This document shows positions 25,972 to 35,670 of a DNA stretch of 64,000 bases, piece after piece. Made by a program: the position numbers and the translations under genes. The stretch is taken from NCBI GenBank assembly GCA_046295455.1, contig JBKBNI010000001.1:62001-126000 (forward strand). Reading direction: 5' to 3'. Numbering within the stretch: the first letter of the stretch is position 1; each line of letters starts with the position of its first letter. The stretch comes from Thermaurantimonas sp046295455 (lineage in GTDB: Bacteria; Bacteroidota; Bacteroidia; Flavobacteriales; Schleiferiaceae). Below the pieces are notes generated by a model. It saw only the letters and a program-made list of their open reading frames with translations. It ran no database searches and was not told the origin of the DNA.

Positions 25972-28900
25972 TTACATGCGCATGACTGTGGTAGATTTTT
26001 TCAAACGTCCACTGCGAACCGTAATGATGTAGCTTCCTGCTGTGAGATCGGCAGTGCCAAGACGGTACTGATTGAGTCCTTGTGCGCATTCGATACCTTG
26101 GATAAATTTTACTCTGCGGCCGGTGATATCTGTCACCTCAATGCTGGTACGGCCTTCTACGGGGAGATCAAAGATGATATTGGTGTAGTCTGATGCAGGA
26201 TTCGGATATGCAGAGATGCCCTTGTCGCCCGCAGCAGTGGCTATGTCTCCGGCACCTTGCTTGTGGATAAATGCAACTTGTTCAATCATCATGCTAATGG
26301 CGCTGTACTGTGCTGACTCTCCGGTGATGGTCCATGTGATAGCAACCAGGTCGCTGGGATCAAACTCATCTCCGAGGCTGGATTTAAGGTCTTCAAAACG
26401 AATTTCATACACCTCTTTTACAGGACTCAGTGTGATGGTAGTGCGGTATTGCTCACTCCAGTTTTTGATGGATTTTTTTGGAAGAGTAACTACAACTTTT
26501 ACTTCGCGAGTAGCGCTTGCTGTGAAGCGTATAGCATTGTATTCGTTGAGTTCAAGAGTGCGGTTGGCGCCGGGACGAAGTGTGCGATAGATGGAAAAGT
26601 ACTCTTTTACAAGACCTCCGGCCATTGCTGACCTCTCCAATACCAGACCTTCAGAGGCAGAAGATTGGTTTTCGGTGGTTTGGAAAACCGGCTGAAGCAG
26701 GCCTCCTTGTTCATAATCAATGCCCCACATTCCATCTGCTACATAAAGCTGGTCGCGGCCACCTGAGACATTGTTTACAATTGAAAATCCTGCATCAAAC
26801 AGATAACCCATTGGTACTTCTACATAGCTGATCTCAGAGGCCGGAATACCATACTGAAAGAAGAGAGGCTGACGGCCCTGATTTTCGTGACGTGTAATAC
26901 TGCCATCAATGAGCAGATCTGTAGCTGATACGGTATTGCGTACTTTGAGAGCGAGCTTGCCGTTGATGTAGCGACCACTTTCTACCCAAACAGTAGGGAT
27001 GATGGCAGGTGACTGATTTAAAAAGTGTATGCTGCCGTGAAGTCTGATGTTGGCAAGTATATCTTCTACGAGTTTAACAGTGAGGTGAGAAGAGACTGCC
27101 CAAACCTGAAGGTTAAAAACCCGTTCAGAACCTTGTGGGCGATATTCAGTAAGATTCCAACGGTTATCGATTGAAAAAGAGCCATCGGTATTTTGGTACA
27201 CTACAAAGGATATGTTGTAGTCTATATCACCGTTTTCCTGAATCATTTCTGCCATGATAAACGGATGGCCTGCAGCCTGAATGTGGAAGATTCTTGGAAT
27301 AGCTGCACCATTGAGACGATCACATACCACTTTGGTATGTTCATAGACTTCGCCAGCAGGTGTTTCGATGCCGAGGATAGAACCGATACGGCGACTTCCT
27401 GAGCGGAAGTAGTCGAGGCTGTAAATGTCCAGAGCGTTGGTAATATTCATCAGATCTTTTGGTGTAACCACACGTCCAGTTGTATTTTCAGGTCCATTGG
27501 CCGGAAGCAGATCACTAAGAGAAAGGCCGTTTCTACCTGCTAGCAAGGACCCTTCATCTGCTTTTAAGGGAAGAGATTCAACATGAGTATAAAACTGATG
27601 ACGACCTGACTTAAGGCGATTGAAATTGCGTTGGTTGATTGCTGCTGACATAGAGCCGTGGCTTTCGATACCTCCGTCGTTGCCACCACTGGCGCATTGT
27701 GTGGTAATGTTAACGGAAGCAAAGTTGTTTACAGGATTGTTGTCGGGCTGTACAGAGCTGATGTATTCTGCAGTCAAAAGACCTGAACCATTAGCTTTGG
27801 CAGTGAGCACCAATGTAAAGGTCTGTCCCGGATTGATAAAAGGGATGGTGACCACACCGGTGGAAGGGGTGAAGGTGAAACCTGAAGCCACATGGGAAAT
27901 GTATTGGAGTGAATCGGGAAGATTAATCTGAAATATGGCATCAGCCGTGGGGATGGTAGTTGACAGATTTGTAAACTCAAAGGTGAAAGTCACATTGTTT
28001 CCAGCGTCAGGAGCACTGTTGTCTACAGAAGCAGTCACGGCAAGATCTACAGGACACTTTACCGAATTAACATCAGCGGAAGCTGACTGACCACTAATTG
28101 TCCAGGTAGCCGAAGTGGTAAATGCTACTTTCAAGGCTCCGGAAACCGTGCCTGGGAGAAATGTCGTGGGCAGTGTGCCGAGTACAGTACCTCCGGATAC
28201 CTGATTGTTGGATCCGGCATTGATAGTAATGGGAGCATTGGTAGTATTGGTGTACGAAAAGGTAGCTATATACACGCCATTTTCGTCCAGGTAGATGCAC
28301 TCCAGGGAGGGAAACAGGGCGATCGGCTGAGTACCTACAGTAGCAGAATTACCAAATTCAGATGTGTTCCCGTTTGATGTAGAGAGAGCAGTCAGCAGAG
28401 TGCCAGCATTTACTGATGCGGGTTTCGGAAGTATGAAGTGAAAGCGGTTTGTCATATCCTGACCCACCACAGTGCCAAGCACTGCTCCAGGACCGTAGGA
28501 GCCGGTTGTAGCGTCATTGTCATCTGCTGAACCTTCAGTAAAAATTCCTAAAGGCTCGACACCCTGAGGAAAAACAGCGCCTGTAAACAGATCACCTATA
28601 TATAATTCGACCTGAGCACCCGGGCGCGCAAATCCTTTGACGTGGAGCATGCCTCCTTGAATGTATGCCTGGTCAATAACCGGGAAATTGTGTAGCTCAT
28701 TACCGCCGTTGTCAGCATCATTTACATCGTTAAGTGTGTAGAAGGGTGCTGTACCGCGGAGGTTGTTCTCTCCGGGAGCGTTCAGATTGATGGCAATATT
28801 GTTTGTTTTTGGGAAAGAGCCCACCTGGTAGTTGCCATTGTCTTTGAAGCGGTTGGATTGCATGGTATTGTACACAGCATCTGTAGTGACCATAATCCCG

Positions 28901-29886
28901 GCACCGTGGTTTGCGTAGATGTTGTTGTTGTGGATGTTGTTGTTGTGGCCATACACGCGGATCCCGCTGTTTTCGACGCGTAACTGTCCACTGTTGAAGA
29001 TCGTATTGTAGCGAATGATGTGATTACCGGTGGCATTGTGCAGATCAATGCCATTGGCGCCGGCAGCATACATTGCATTTTTTTCCACAACGAAATCAGA
29101 TGATTTGTAAGCAATGTCGATATTATCACAGATTACGTTAACACGACCGTTGGCTGCAAACTCATTGCCGCGAACTTCCCAGCCGGAACACTGATAATTA
29201 AAATATGCTCCCATAGATCCTGCAAATGCAATGATGTTGTCTTTTAGTTTACCGTTTTTTACATCAAAGGCAACTACGTTGTTACCGGCCGTTTTTTCTT
29301 TGTTTGAGGCAGGTATGGCCAGGGTATGATTCATTGAACCAAGTACGTTGCTTTCAATGACAGCGCCATCTGCGCCGGCGAGTAAGACGATATTTCCGTC
29401 GTTGTTTGTAAAATTGAATCCAAAACCTGCAATGCCAAGTCCACGGATAGTCACATTTTTTGCAGCAATGGTAATTCCACGCTGAAGATTGGTATCGCGG
29501 GGTATAATTCTGATTTCAGGTACGGGGATTAAAGCTGTTGTACCACTTGCAGGATATCCTGTTTGTATTGCGGAACCAATTAATCCTGTATTGGCAGGGG
29601 TCTGATTGGTTTTTTGAGAATATCCGTCTACCACCAGGCCCTGACGATTGATTGTGGGCAGCATGGTCGATATAGCAATGGTATAAGTGCCATGTGCAGC
29701 GTGGAAATTCGGATCAGAGGCCGGTATGCTGAATTGTATGCTTGTGATAGAAGAATTGCTGTTGGCATCTATGATAGCCTGACGAAGTGAACCCGGTCCG
29801 GCATCGTTGGTATTGGTGACCAATGCTACTTGTGCAAAGGCCGGTAAGCTAATCAAAAGGGCGATGATTCGGATGAAGGGTTTCAT
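25972..29886 (-). CDS. T9SS-secreted parallel beta-helix protein with DUF11-like domain
   Basis: Exported protein of 1304 residues with signal peptide IRIIALLISLPAFAQ. The mature N-terminus has the repeat-protein opening TNTNDAGPGSLRQAIIDANS, common in right-handed beta-helix adhesin-like proteins. Residues about 90-400 hold NosD/pectate-lyase-like coils (GLGIAGFGFNFTNNDGNIV, then N-rich turns such as NNNIHNNNIYANHGAGI). A DUF11-like beta-sandwich lies near residues 615-740 (AVTASVDNSAPDAGNNVTFT, then NPVNNFASVNITT). The C-terminal 80 residues are a T9SS sorting domain (AYPNPASDYTNIIFDLP, then AGSYIITVRSGRLKKSTTVM). It could bind or degrade polysaccharide, but no catalytic residues can be assigned. 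The gene stands alone with its own terminator. Confidence 0.82.
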   Translation of the reverse strand: MKPFIRIIALLISLPAFAQVALVTNTNDAGPGSLRQAIIDANSNSSITSIQFSIPASDPNFHAAHGTYTIAISTMLPTINRQGLVVDGYSQKTNQTPANTGLIGSAIQTGYPASGTTALIPVPEIRIIPRDTNLQRGITIAAKNVTIRGLGIAGFGFNFTNNDGNIVLLAGADGAVIESNVLGSMNHTLAIPASNKEKTAGNNVVAFDVKNGKLKDNIIAFAGSMGAYFNYQCSGWEVRGNEFAANGRVNVICDNIDIAYKSSDFVVEKNAMYAAGANGIDLHNATGNHIIRYNTIFNSGQLRVENSGIRVYGHNNNIHNNNIYANHGAGIMVTTDAVYNTMQSNRFKDNGNYQVGSFPKTNNIAINLNAPGENNLRGTAPFYTLNDVNDADNGGNELHNFPVIDQAYIQGGMLHVKGFARPGAQVELYIGDLFTGAVFPQGVEPLGIFTEGSADDNDATTGSYGPGAVLGTVVGQDMTNRFHFILPKPASVNAGTLLTALSTSNGNTSEFGNSATVGTQPIALFPSLECIYLDENGVYIATFSYTNTTNAPITINAGSNNQVSGGTVLGTLPTTFLPGTVSGALKVAFTTSATWTISGQSASADVNSVKCPVDLAVTASVDNSAPDAGNNVTFTFEFTNLSTTIPTADAIFQINLPDSLQYISHVASGFTFTPSTGVVTIPFINPGQTFTLVLTAKANGSGLLTAEYISSVQPDNNPVNNFASVNITTQCASGGNDGGIESHGSMSAAINQRNFNRLKSGRHQFYTHVESLPLKADEGSLLAGRNGLSLSDLLPANGPENTTGRVVTPKDLMNITNALDIYSLDYFRSGSRRIGSILGIETPAGEVYEHTKVVCDRLNGAAIPRIFHIQAAGHPFIMAEMIQENGDIDYNISFVVYQNTDGSFSIDNRWNLTEYRPQGSERVFNLQVWAVSSHLTVKLVEDILANIRLHGSIHFLNQSPAIIPTVWVESGRYINGKLALKVRNTVSATDLLIDGSITRHENQGRQPLFFQYGIPASEISYVEVPMGYLFDAGFSIVNNVSGGRDQLYVADGMWGIDYEQGGLLQPVFQTTENQSSASEGLVLERSAMAGGLVKEYFSIYRTLRPGANRTLELNEYNAIRFTASATREVKVVVTLPKKSIKNWSEQYRTTITLSPVKEVYEIRFEDLKSSLGDEFDPSDLVAITWTITGESAQYSAISMMIEQVAFIHKQGAGDIATAAGDKGISAYPNPASDYTNIIFDLPVEGRTSIEVTDITGRRVKFIQGIECAQGLNQYRLGTADLTAGSYIITVRSGRLKKSTTVMRM

Positions 29887-30206
29887 GGTAATTCAATTTT
29901 ACATTACTGAAACCCAAACTGTGCCAAATGCAAAACCCTCATCCGGATACTCAAAAGGCAGGTTTTATTTGGTCATATAACATTGTATATCAATTGTTTA
30001 TAAAAATTTTTTTGAATTTTAAAAATCTTTTAATCAAATCTCAAAAAAAAAGCAATTTTCCCTTTTTGATACTTTATTTCGTTTTTTGGAATTTTAATTT
30101 TATGCTGCTGAATAATCTTGAAATGATTAATCACTCTATGTTCTTCCCAAAAACGAAACAAAAAAAACCGGCCAATTAGCCGGTTTTTCTTTGTGTTAAC
30201 TTTTCA
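29887..30206. other. 320-bp A/T-rich gap
   Basis: The region between the YbdK-type ligase gene and the beta-helix gene is strongly A/T-rich with long A and T runs. It must hold the promoter of the leftward beta-helix gene, but no exact TAnnTTTG with a -33 partner was found. Apart from the terminator at 30155-30188 nothing else can be supported. Confidence 0.4.
30155..30188 (-). terminator. Terminator of the esterase/ATP-grasp/YbdK operon
   Basis: AAAAACCGGC (30163-30172) pairs with GCCGGTTTTT (30179-30188) around CAATTA. On the minus strand the hairpin is followed by more than seven T, then GTTTCG. It ends the three-gene unit 18 bp beyond the last stop codon and could also act on the plus strand. 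Confidence 0.85.
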
Positions 30207-31319
30207 CTATTTGGTGCAATCACAGATAGTTTGTTCCAGAATATAATCTACTACTTTCACCAGATCACCGTTGCTTTCTTCATACACCTTGAGCTGCCGG
30301 TCAGCACCGGTGCCGTTTTCCATTATTTTAAGAGCAAACATGACCTCATTTCGGCATCCTAATTCATCGACCACATCATCGACAAAGTCGAGAATTTCTT
30401 CGATCAATACACGCGCCCGAACCTCCTCCTCTTTACCAAAATCAATGAGCTTGCCATCGATTCCATATCTGCCTGCGCGCCACTTATTTTCATTGATCAG
30501 AGCGCGCTGGTAGATGATAAAGCCCATATTTTGCTGGCGCAATTTGTAAATTTTTGCTACCAAAGCCTGAAACAATGCAGTAAGGCAAACAGTCTCTTCA
30601 CACCGCATGGGCACGTCACAAATTCTGAATTCGATGGTATCAAAAAATGGATGAACGCGCAAGTCCCACCAAATTTTCTTGGCATTGTCGATGCAGTTGG
30701 TCTTCACAAGTAGATTTACATATCGGATGTAATCTTCATAACTGGAGAAGTAATCTGGAATCCCGGTACGTGGAAACTTATCAAAGACCTTGCTCCGAAA
30801 TGATTTGAAGCCTGTGTTGCGTCCTTCCCAAAACGGAGAATTTGTGCTTAGTGCGTACAAATGCGGAAGGAAATACCGCATGGTATTGGCAATGTGCATC
30901 GCTGTTGCTTTGTTAGGCATGCCTACATGCACGTGGAGTCCAAAAATGAGGTTGCTGCGGGCGGCTTCCTGCATTTCATTGACGATTTCATCATACCTTG
31001 GATTAGGGGTGATGAGCTGCTTGCTCCAGTGTGAGAATGGGTGCGTACCTGAGCACCCTATCCTTAGCCCGAGGTCACCGGCAATATCGGACACGTTTTT
31101 TCGAAGCTTAGAAATTTCATCCCGAACCTCATGTATATCCTTACAAATGGAAGTACCTACCTCTACTACAGCCTGATGCATTTCTGCCTTCACCTTATCG
31201 TCGAGGGTCCTGGAAGCTATTTCTACAATTTTTTGTTCATGGCTGGTCAGCTCCCGGGTTTCAGGATGTACCACCATGTACTCTTCTTCTACACCGAGGG
31301 TAAACTTGGGCAGAGCCAT
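30207..31319 (-). CDS. YbdK-type carboxylate-amine ligase (GCS2 family)
   Basis: A 370-residue enzyme of the glutamate-cysteine ligase type 2 family, close in length to E. coli YbdK (372). The start TLGVEEEYMVVHPETREL is the family hallmark. Later come EMHQAVVEVGTSICKDI, GCSGTHPFSHW, FGLHVHVGMPNKATAMHIAN and IEFRICDVPMRCEETVCL, which carry the Glu, His and Arg positions expected for ATP, metal and substrate. Family members join an amino acid to a carboxylate at the cost of ATP, often with unknown physiological product. It is the last gene of a unit with an ATP-grasp ligase (35 bp upstream) and an esterase, so it probably makes one bond of a small peptide-like compound. Substrate is unknown. 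Confidence 0.88.
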   Translation of the reverse strand: MALPKFTLGVEEEYMVVHPETRELTSHEQKIVEIASRTLDDKVKAEMHQAVVEVGTSICKDIHEVRDEISKLRKNVSDIAGDLGLRIGCSGTHPFSHWSKQLITPNPRYDEIVNEMQEAARSNLIFGLHVHVGMPNKATAMHIANTMRYFLPHLYALSTNSPFWEGRNTGFKSFRSKVFDKFPRTGIPDYFSSYEDYIRYVNLLVKTNCIDNAKKIWWDLRVHPFFDTIEFRICDVPMRCEETVCLTALFQALVAKIYKLRQQNMGFIIYQRALINENKWRAGRYGIDGKLIDFGKEEEVRARVLIEEILDFVDDVVDELGCRNEVMFALKIMENGTGADRQLKVYEESNGDLVKVVDYILEQTICDCTK

Positions 31320-31354
31320 ATGCTTGGAAATTTATTAATTAAAGTATATACGTT

Positions 31355-32356
31355 CTACGCTTTCTTGCTTTTAGCAGCAGGTTTAGCAGCTTTTTTGGGT
31401 GATTCTGACTTTTCCATATCAGATACCGATCGCTTCACGAAATCTCCCCAAGTCAGATTCATCTGTCCGTCTCTATGTTGCTGAGCGCGCTCAATGGCAT
31501 ATTTAGCTGCGTGCTCGACGACCCAGTTAAAATTTTCCTGACCAACGGAGTGTACATCGGCATCCGGTGCAGGGTTACAGAAGTCGATGGCATAAGGCAC
31601 TCCATCTCGAACGGCAAACTCTACTGTATTAAAATCATAACCCAGGGCATTGTTTAGTCGCAGCACATAGTCGGTAAGCATCTTTTCCATCTCCGGCGTA
31701 GGAACCTTGTCGCACACATAACGAAGGTGATGTGGATTTCGGGGTTCATAAGGCATGATTCGCACGTATTTACGACCAATGCAATAAATTCTATAGTACT
31801 CCTCAAATTCAATAGCTTCCTGAGCCATCATCACCAGTTGGCCTGTCTGATGATACGCGTGAAAAACTTCATCGACATTATTGACCTTAAACACGCTTTT
31901 CCAGCCCCCTCCCGCATGAGGTTTCATAAAAATTGGGAAACCAAGATAATCAAATATCTGCTGCCAGGACAACGGGAATGCAAGATTTGTAAACGAGGCA
32001 TCCGTAGTATCATCCGGCCGAGCAAAGCTGGGCAGAAGCACTGTCTTGGGTACGGGCACCCCTGCAGCTATAGCGATGCTGTTGTTGATGAATTTTTCGT
32101 CGGCACTCCACCAGAAAGGATTATTGATGACAGCCGCGCCAGCTGCGGCAGCATTTTTAAGATATGATCGATAGAAGGGTACGTCCTGAGAGATCCTGTC
32201 GATGATGACTGCATAAGGCGTACCGACAGCCTGCTGTACGACATCTACACTTACAGGTTCGGCTGTGATTCCATCCACATTCATTTCATTTACGCGATCG
32301 ATGAAGGCCTTGGGAAAGGACCTTTCCATGCCAAAAAGAATACCTATTTTTTTCAT
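31355..32356 (-). CDS. ATP-grasp family ligase of unknown substrate
   Basis: A 333-residue cytosolic enzyme. The N-terminal Rossmann-like domain starts KKIGILFGMERSFPKAFIDR. The ATP-grasp core has the lysine strand FPIFMKPHAGGGWKSVFKV, the glycine-rich loop within it, the adenine strand VMMAQEAIEFEEYYRIYC, and the metal-binding C-terminal strand TVEFAVRDGVPYAIDFCNPA, where Glu, Asp and Asn lie at the expected places. The C-terminus is a Lys/Ala-rich tail (KKAAKPAAKSKKA) that looks disordered. ATP-grasp enzymes couple a carboxylate to an amine through an acylphosphate. With the YbdK-type ligase downstream this gives two ATP-dependent ligases in one operon. It is not close to D-Ala-D-Ala ligase or RimK in length or motifs. 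Confidence 0.85.
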   Translation of the reverse strand: MKKIGILFGMERSFPKAFIDRVNEMNVDGITAEPVSVDVVQQAVGTPYAVIIDRISQDVPFYRSYLKNAAAAGAAVINNPFWWSADEKFINNSIAIAAGVPVPKTVLLPSFARPDDTTDASFTNLAFPLSWQQIFDYLGFPIFMKPHAGGGWKSVFKVNNVDEVFHAYHQTGQLVMMAQEAIEFEEYYRIYCIGRKYVRIMPYEPRNPHHLRYVCDKVPTPEMEKMLTDYVLRLNNALGYDFNTVEFAVRDGVPYAIDFCNPAPDADVHSVGQENFNWVVEHAAKYAIERAQQHRDGQMNLTWGDFVKRSVSDMEKSESPKKAAKPAAKSKKA

Positions 32357-32380
32357 AGAGATTGGAAAATTTAATCAAAT

Positions 32381-33103
32381 TTAGACCTGAGAATTGACAA
32401 TCATAGATAAGTAATGGGGAAAAATCATGCGCCACAAAGGCCAGTCGTGCACTTCACGTGCACGGATATCCAGCCAATTTCGGATACCTCGACGGCCGAG
32501 CATATCGGCCATTTCATAATTGTCTCCCAAACAAATGTCCCACTCTCCCGCACCTAGAAACACAAAGAGTTCGCGAAAGTGATCATTCCAGGCATTGGGC
32601 AGAAAATCAGGAGGATTATTAAAATATACATTGTCGTCATAGTAGCCATCGAGCCTTCCTTTGATGTTAAAGGCACCACTCATGCTGATGATGTATTTGG
32701 TTCTATCCGGATGCTTGAGACCAAAATTCATCGCATGATAGCCCCCGAAGCTACAACCCGCTACCACTACCTTGCTGAAGCCGGTTTCGTGCATAGCCCA
32801 CGGAGCAAGCTCGTTGTAAATAGCAAGATCGTACCAAATGTGATTTTTGACTCGCTGAGCCGGGTGAATCTTTCGGTTATACCAGCTGAGCCTGTCTATT
32901 CCGTCGATGCAATAGACTTTAAAAAATCCTTCTTTCAGAAACCAGTCTATCGAATGAATAAGCCTAAAATCTTTGCTTTCATAAAATCGGCCCATGCTAG
33001 TCGGAAAGATGATGATGGGCATACCCTTGAAGCCGTAAGTGAGCATTTCGATGTCCATATTCAGCTCTCTGGAATACCATTTCAGGTATTTTTCGTTGGT
33101 CAT
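32381..33103 (-). CDS. Esterase-D-like alpha/beta hydrolase
   Basis: A 240-residue hydrolase of the putative-esterase family. The nucleophile elbow is VVVAGCSFGGYHAMNFGLKH with Ser118, and a catalytic His219 sits in REVHDWPLWR, the typical H-x-W ending of this family. The acid is likely an Asp around 170-195 (LGAGEWDICLGDN). There is no signal peptide, so it acts in the cytosol. It heads a three-gene unit with 24-bp and 35-bp gaps to the ATP-grasp and YbdK-type genes. It might release, transfer or trim the product made by these ligases. A promoter could lie in the 294-bp gap upstream (33104-33397), where TAGTTTG resembles but does not match the -7 consensus. Confidence 0.83.
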   Translation of the reverse strand: MTNEKYLKWYSRELNMDIEMLTYGFKGMPIIIFPTSMGRFYESKDFRLIHSIDWFLKEGFFKVYCIDGIDRLSWYNRKIHPAQRVKNHIWYDLAIYNELAPWAMHETGFSKVVVAGCSFGGYHAMNFGLKHPDRTKYIISMSGAFNIKGRLDGYYDDNVYFNNPPDFLPNAWNDHFRELFVFLGAGEWDICLGDNYEMADMLGRRGIRNWLDIRAREVHDWPLWRMIFPHYLSMIVNSQV

Positions 33104-33397
33104 AGGGAGGGTTTTAAAAACAAACTATTTCGGATGCAATAAATGAAAAAATTGCATACAAACTGAAATTCCTTAACGAATTGTTTAATAAAAATTGAAA
33201 ATCCCTTAAATCAATGTCAATTTTGGTGTTTAATCTACCGGGACACCTGAAATGTTAGTCAGACCCACGTCTGCCCTACATGTTTTTGATTTCGAATTTT
33301 TACTGAATGAGACCTCAATTTTGGAAAAATCTTTCAATTGAAGCTATGGTCAGGACAGTACCTGATCTTCCGGAAAGAGCCTCGTGCGGACTATGAC

Positions 33398-34576
33398 TCA
33401 AGACGATTTACGAAATTGGATAAGGGCAAAATATGCGGCTACAACCATACCAGCCAATGCAGATAACAGCAGAGCTGCCCAAGACCCATAAAACTGCCAA
33501 ATAGCTCCTGCCAAAGTGCTGGCCAAAAGCATCGCCACGCTTTGCAAGGCAGTGAAGGTACCCAGTGCCTCCCCCAATTCATGGCCGGGTGTAATGTCAG
33601 AGATCCACGCCTTTGAAATGCCCTCAGTACACGCATAGAATCCGCCGTAGAGCACAAATGGTAGCCAAACTAACCCACTGTCAGACATCAAAGCCATGAA
33701 CACATACACTCCGCCAAAGGCCACAAAGCCAGCAATGGCAACTTTTTTCTTCCCAAGCCTGTCGGCTACACCACCCACCGGCCACGCCAGAAGGGCATAA
33801 GAGAGATTAAATAGTATGTACAGCCGGATTACACCGGTATCCGTAGTCCCTAATTCCTTAGCTCTCAGCAGCAGAAACATATCAGAGCTATTAAACAGGG
33901 CAAATACAAGCAACCCGAATACAATCCGCTTGTATTCTGAATTTGCCTTTAATATGTATGAAAGTGAAGTGAAAAAGGAGGGAATCTTCGGATGCAACTT
34001 CTTCTCTGTATTCTTCTCTGAGATAAGCAATGTACAACCTACAGAGATCAAACCGGGAACAAATGCCAGGATAAAAAGCCAGAAATATTCACCCGGATAC
34101 ATATACAAAAATCCAAACGCCAGCAATGGTCCGACTACGGCACCCAGGGTATCCATCGACCGGTGAAACCCAAAGACCGTGGCACGCGTAGCCGGTGTAG
34201 CCTCCAGAGCCAGAAGGGCATCGCGGGCTGCTGTCCGGATTCCCTTGCCAAGTCGATCTGTAGTCCGGGAGGTGAAGATTCCGAAAGGGTGTGTCCAGAT
34301 TACCAGCAGAGGTCTCGATACAGCGCTGAGTGCATACCCAATCTGTACGAAGGGAAGCCTTTTGCCCAGCTGATCAGACCATCGCCCGAAAAAACCTTTG
34401 CTTAACCCGGCCACCGCTTCTGCTACACCTTCCAATATTCCAATAAATGCGAAGGAATAGCCGATACTCTGTAAATAGAGTGGCAGCACCGGATAGAGCA
34501 TCTCGCTGGAAATATCCGTGAAGAGACTCACCAGAGAGAGAATCCATACTACACGGGTGATGGCCACAGGTCTCAT
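33398..34576 (-). CDS. Major facilitator superfamily transporter
   Basis: Integral inner-membrane protein of 392 residues with about 12 hydrophobic segments. The loop between segments 2 and 3 carries GFFGRWSDQLGKRLPFVQIG, the MFS A-motif form, and the second half repeats it as GGVADRLGKKKVAIAGFVAF. The N-terminus VVWILSLVSLFTDISSEMLY is typical of a Bacteroidota and proteobacterial MFS group of unknown substrate, sometimes labelled drug or sugar efflux. It lies 14 bp downstream of pdxA and is read in the same direction, so it may share the pepA-pdxA transcript. Whether it belongs functionally with pyridoxal metabolism or the downstream ligase operon cannot be told. Confidence 0.88.
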   Translation of the reverse strand: MRPVAITRVVWILSLVSLFTDISSEMLYPVLPLYLQSIGYSFAFIGILEGVAEAVAGLSKGFFGRWSDQLGKRLPFVQIGYALSAVSRPLLVIWTHPFGIFTSRTTDRLGKGIRTAARDALLALEATPATRATVFGFHRSMDTLGAVVGPLLAFGFLYMYPGEYFWLFILAFVPGLISVGCTLLISEKNTEKKLHPKIPSFFTSLSYILKANSEYKRIVFGLLVFALFNSSDMFLLLRAKELGTTDTGVIRLYILFNLSYALLAWPVGGVADRLGKKKVAIAGFVAFGGVYVFMALMSDSGLVWLPFVLYGGFYACTEGISKAWISDITPGHELGEALGTFTALQSVAMLLASTLAGAIWQFYGSWAALLLSALAGMVVAAYFALIQFRKSS

Positions 34577-34590
34577 GCATTTGTGTGCTT

Positions 34591-35670
34591 TTACATATCT
34601 AAAACTACGTCTTCATCTGGCCCGCTCCGCTGCTGAGAGTATGGAAGAGGATTGGCGCTGATTTCGGCATGAAGCTTTCGGTTCCGCATGATGTCGATCG
34701 CCATCCACATCGCCTGCTTAAAACTTGTCTCATCAGCCACTCCTTTGCCGGCAATGTCATAGGCAGGGCCGTGGTCAGGTGAGGTGCGTATGACAGGTAG
34801 TCCTGCCGTGTAATTGACACCTTCATCAAAGGCCAGGAGTTTAAAAGGTATAAGTCCCTGATCGTGGTACATGCTGATGATACCGTCAAACTTCTTGTAT
34901 GCTCCACTTCCAAAAAAACCATCTGCCGAAAAAGGACCGTAGGCCAATATACCGGATGCAAAAGATTTTTCGATCGCAGGAGTAATGAGAGTAACCTCCT
35001 CAAGGCCGATCAGTCCGGAATCTCCGGCATGTGGATTCAGGCCGAGAACGGCAATTTTTGGCCGACGGATGCCGAAATCCGTTTTCAGGCTCTTTTCAAA
35101 CCTGCTGATGGTGCTGAGAATTCGCTCTTCCGAGAGAAAGGAGGGCACTGAGGATAAGGGCACATGTACCGTGAGAGGAGTGATGCGCAGACCCTCAGCG
35201 CAAAGAATCATTAAAGCACTACCTCCGAAATGGTGCTCAAAAAATTCGGTATGTCCGGCGAATCGAAATTCGTCACATTGGGTTACATGCTTGTTGATTG
35301 GGGCCGTCACCACGGCATCAATTTTTCCGATTTTCAGTGCTTGTACGGCTGCCAAAAGGGATTTTACCGCAAATTTTCCCACGGTGGAGTCAGCCTTCCC
35401 AAATTCCAGAGACACTTCTTCCTTCCAGGCATTAAGCAGATTTGGGCGCTTAGGATTGATCTGGTTTAAGTCCTGAATGATGTTAAAGCTAAAGTCAACA
35501 ATATTCAGCGCCTTTCGGTGATATGAAACCACCTTGGACGATGCAAAAAGCACCGGCGTGCAGATTTCTGTAATCCGGTTGTCGAGCATGGTTTTGATAA
35601 TAATCTCCAGGCCAATGCCGTTGAGATCACCACATGTAATGCCAATGACCGGCTTATCTGTTGTGCTCAT
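34591..35670 (-). CDS. pdxA: 4-hydroxythreonine-4-phosphate dehydrogenase
   Basis: NAD-dependent enzyme of DXP-dependent pyridoxal 5'-phosphate synthesis. It oxidises 4-phosphohydroxy-L-threonine to a product that decarboxylates spontaneously. The 359-residue protein starts KPVIGITCGDLNGIGLEIII. It has VVTAPINKHVTQCDEFRFAGHTEFF with the metal-binding His, GLNPHAGDSGLIGLEE, and the second metal site MYHDQGLIPFKLLAFDEGVN followed by SPDHGPAYDIAGKG. These are all conserved PdxA features. The gene overlaps pepA by 17 bp. PdxJ is not in the window. Confidence 0.95.
   Translation of the reverse strand: MSTTDKPVIGITCGDLNGIGLEIIIKTMLDNRITEICTPVLFASSKVVSYHRKALNIVDFSFNIIQDLNQINPKRPNLLNAWKEEVSLEFGKADSTVGKFAVKSLLAAVQALKIGKIDAVVTAPINKHVTQCDEFRFAGHTEFFEHHFGGSALMILCAEGLRITPLTVHVPLSSVPSFLSEERILSTISRFEKSLKTDFGIRRPKIAVLGLNPHAGDSGLIGLEEVTLITPAIEKSFASGILAYGPFSADGFFGSGAYKKFDGIISMYHDQGLIPFKLLAFDEGVNYTAGLPVIRTSPDHGPAYDIAGKGVADETSFKQAMWMAIDIMRNRKLHAEISANPLPYSQQRSGPDEDVVLDM

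Noticed and set aside
29928..30179. 83-codon plus-strand frame rich in Phe, Lys and Asn
   Set aside because: It follows from the very A/T-rich gap and runs through the terminator hairpin at 30163-30188. The product is low-complexity.
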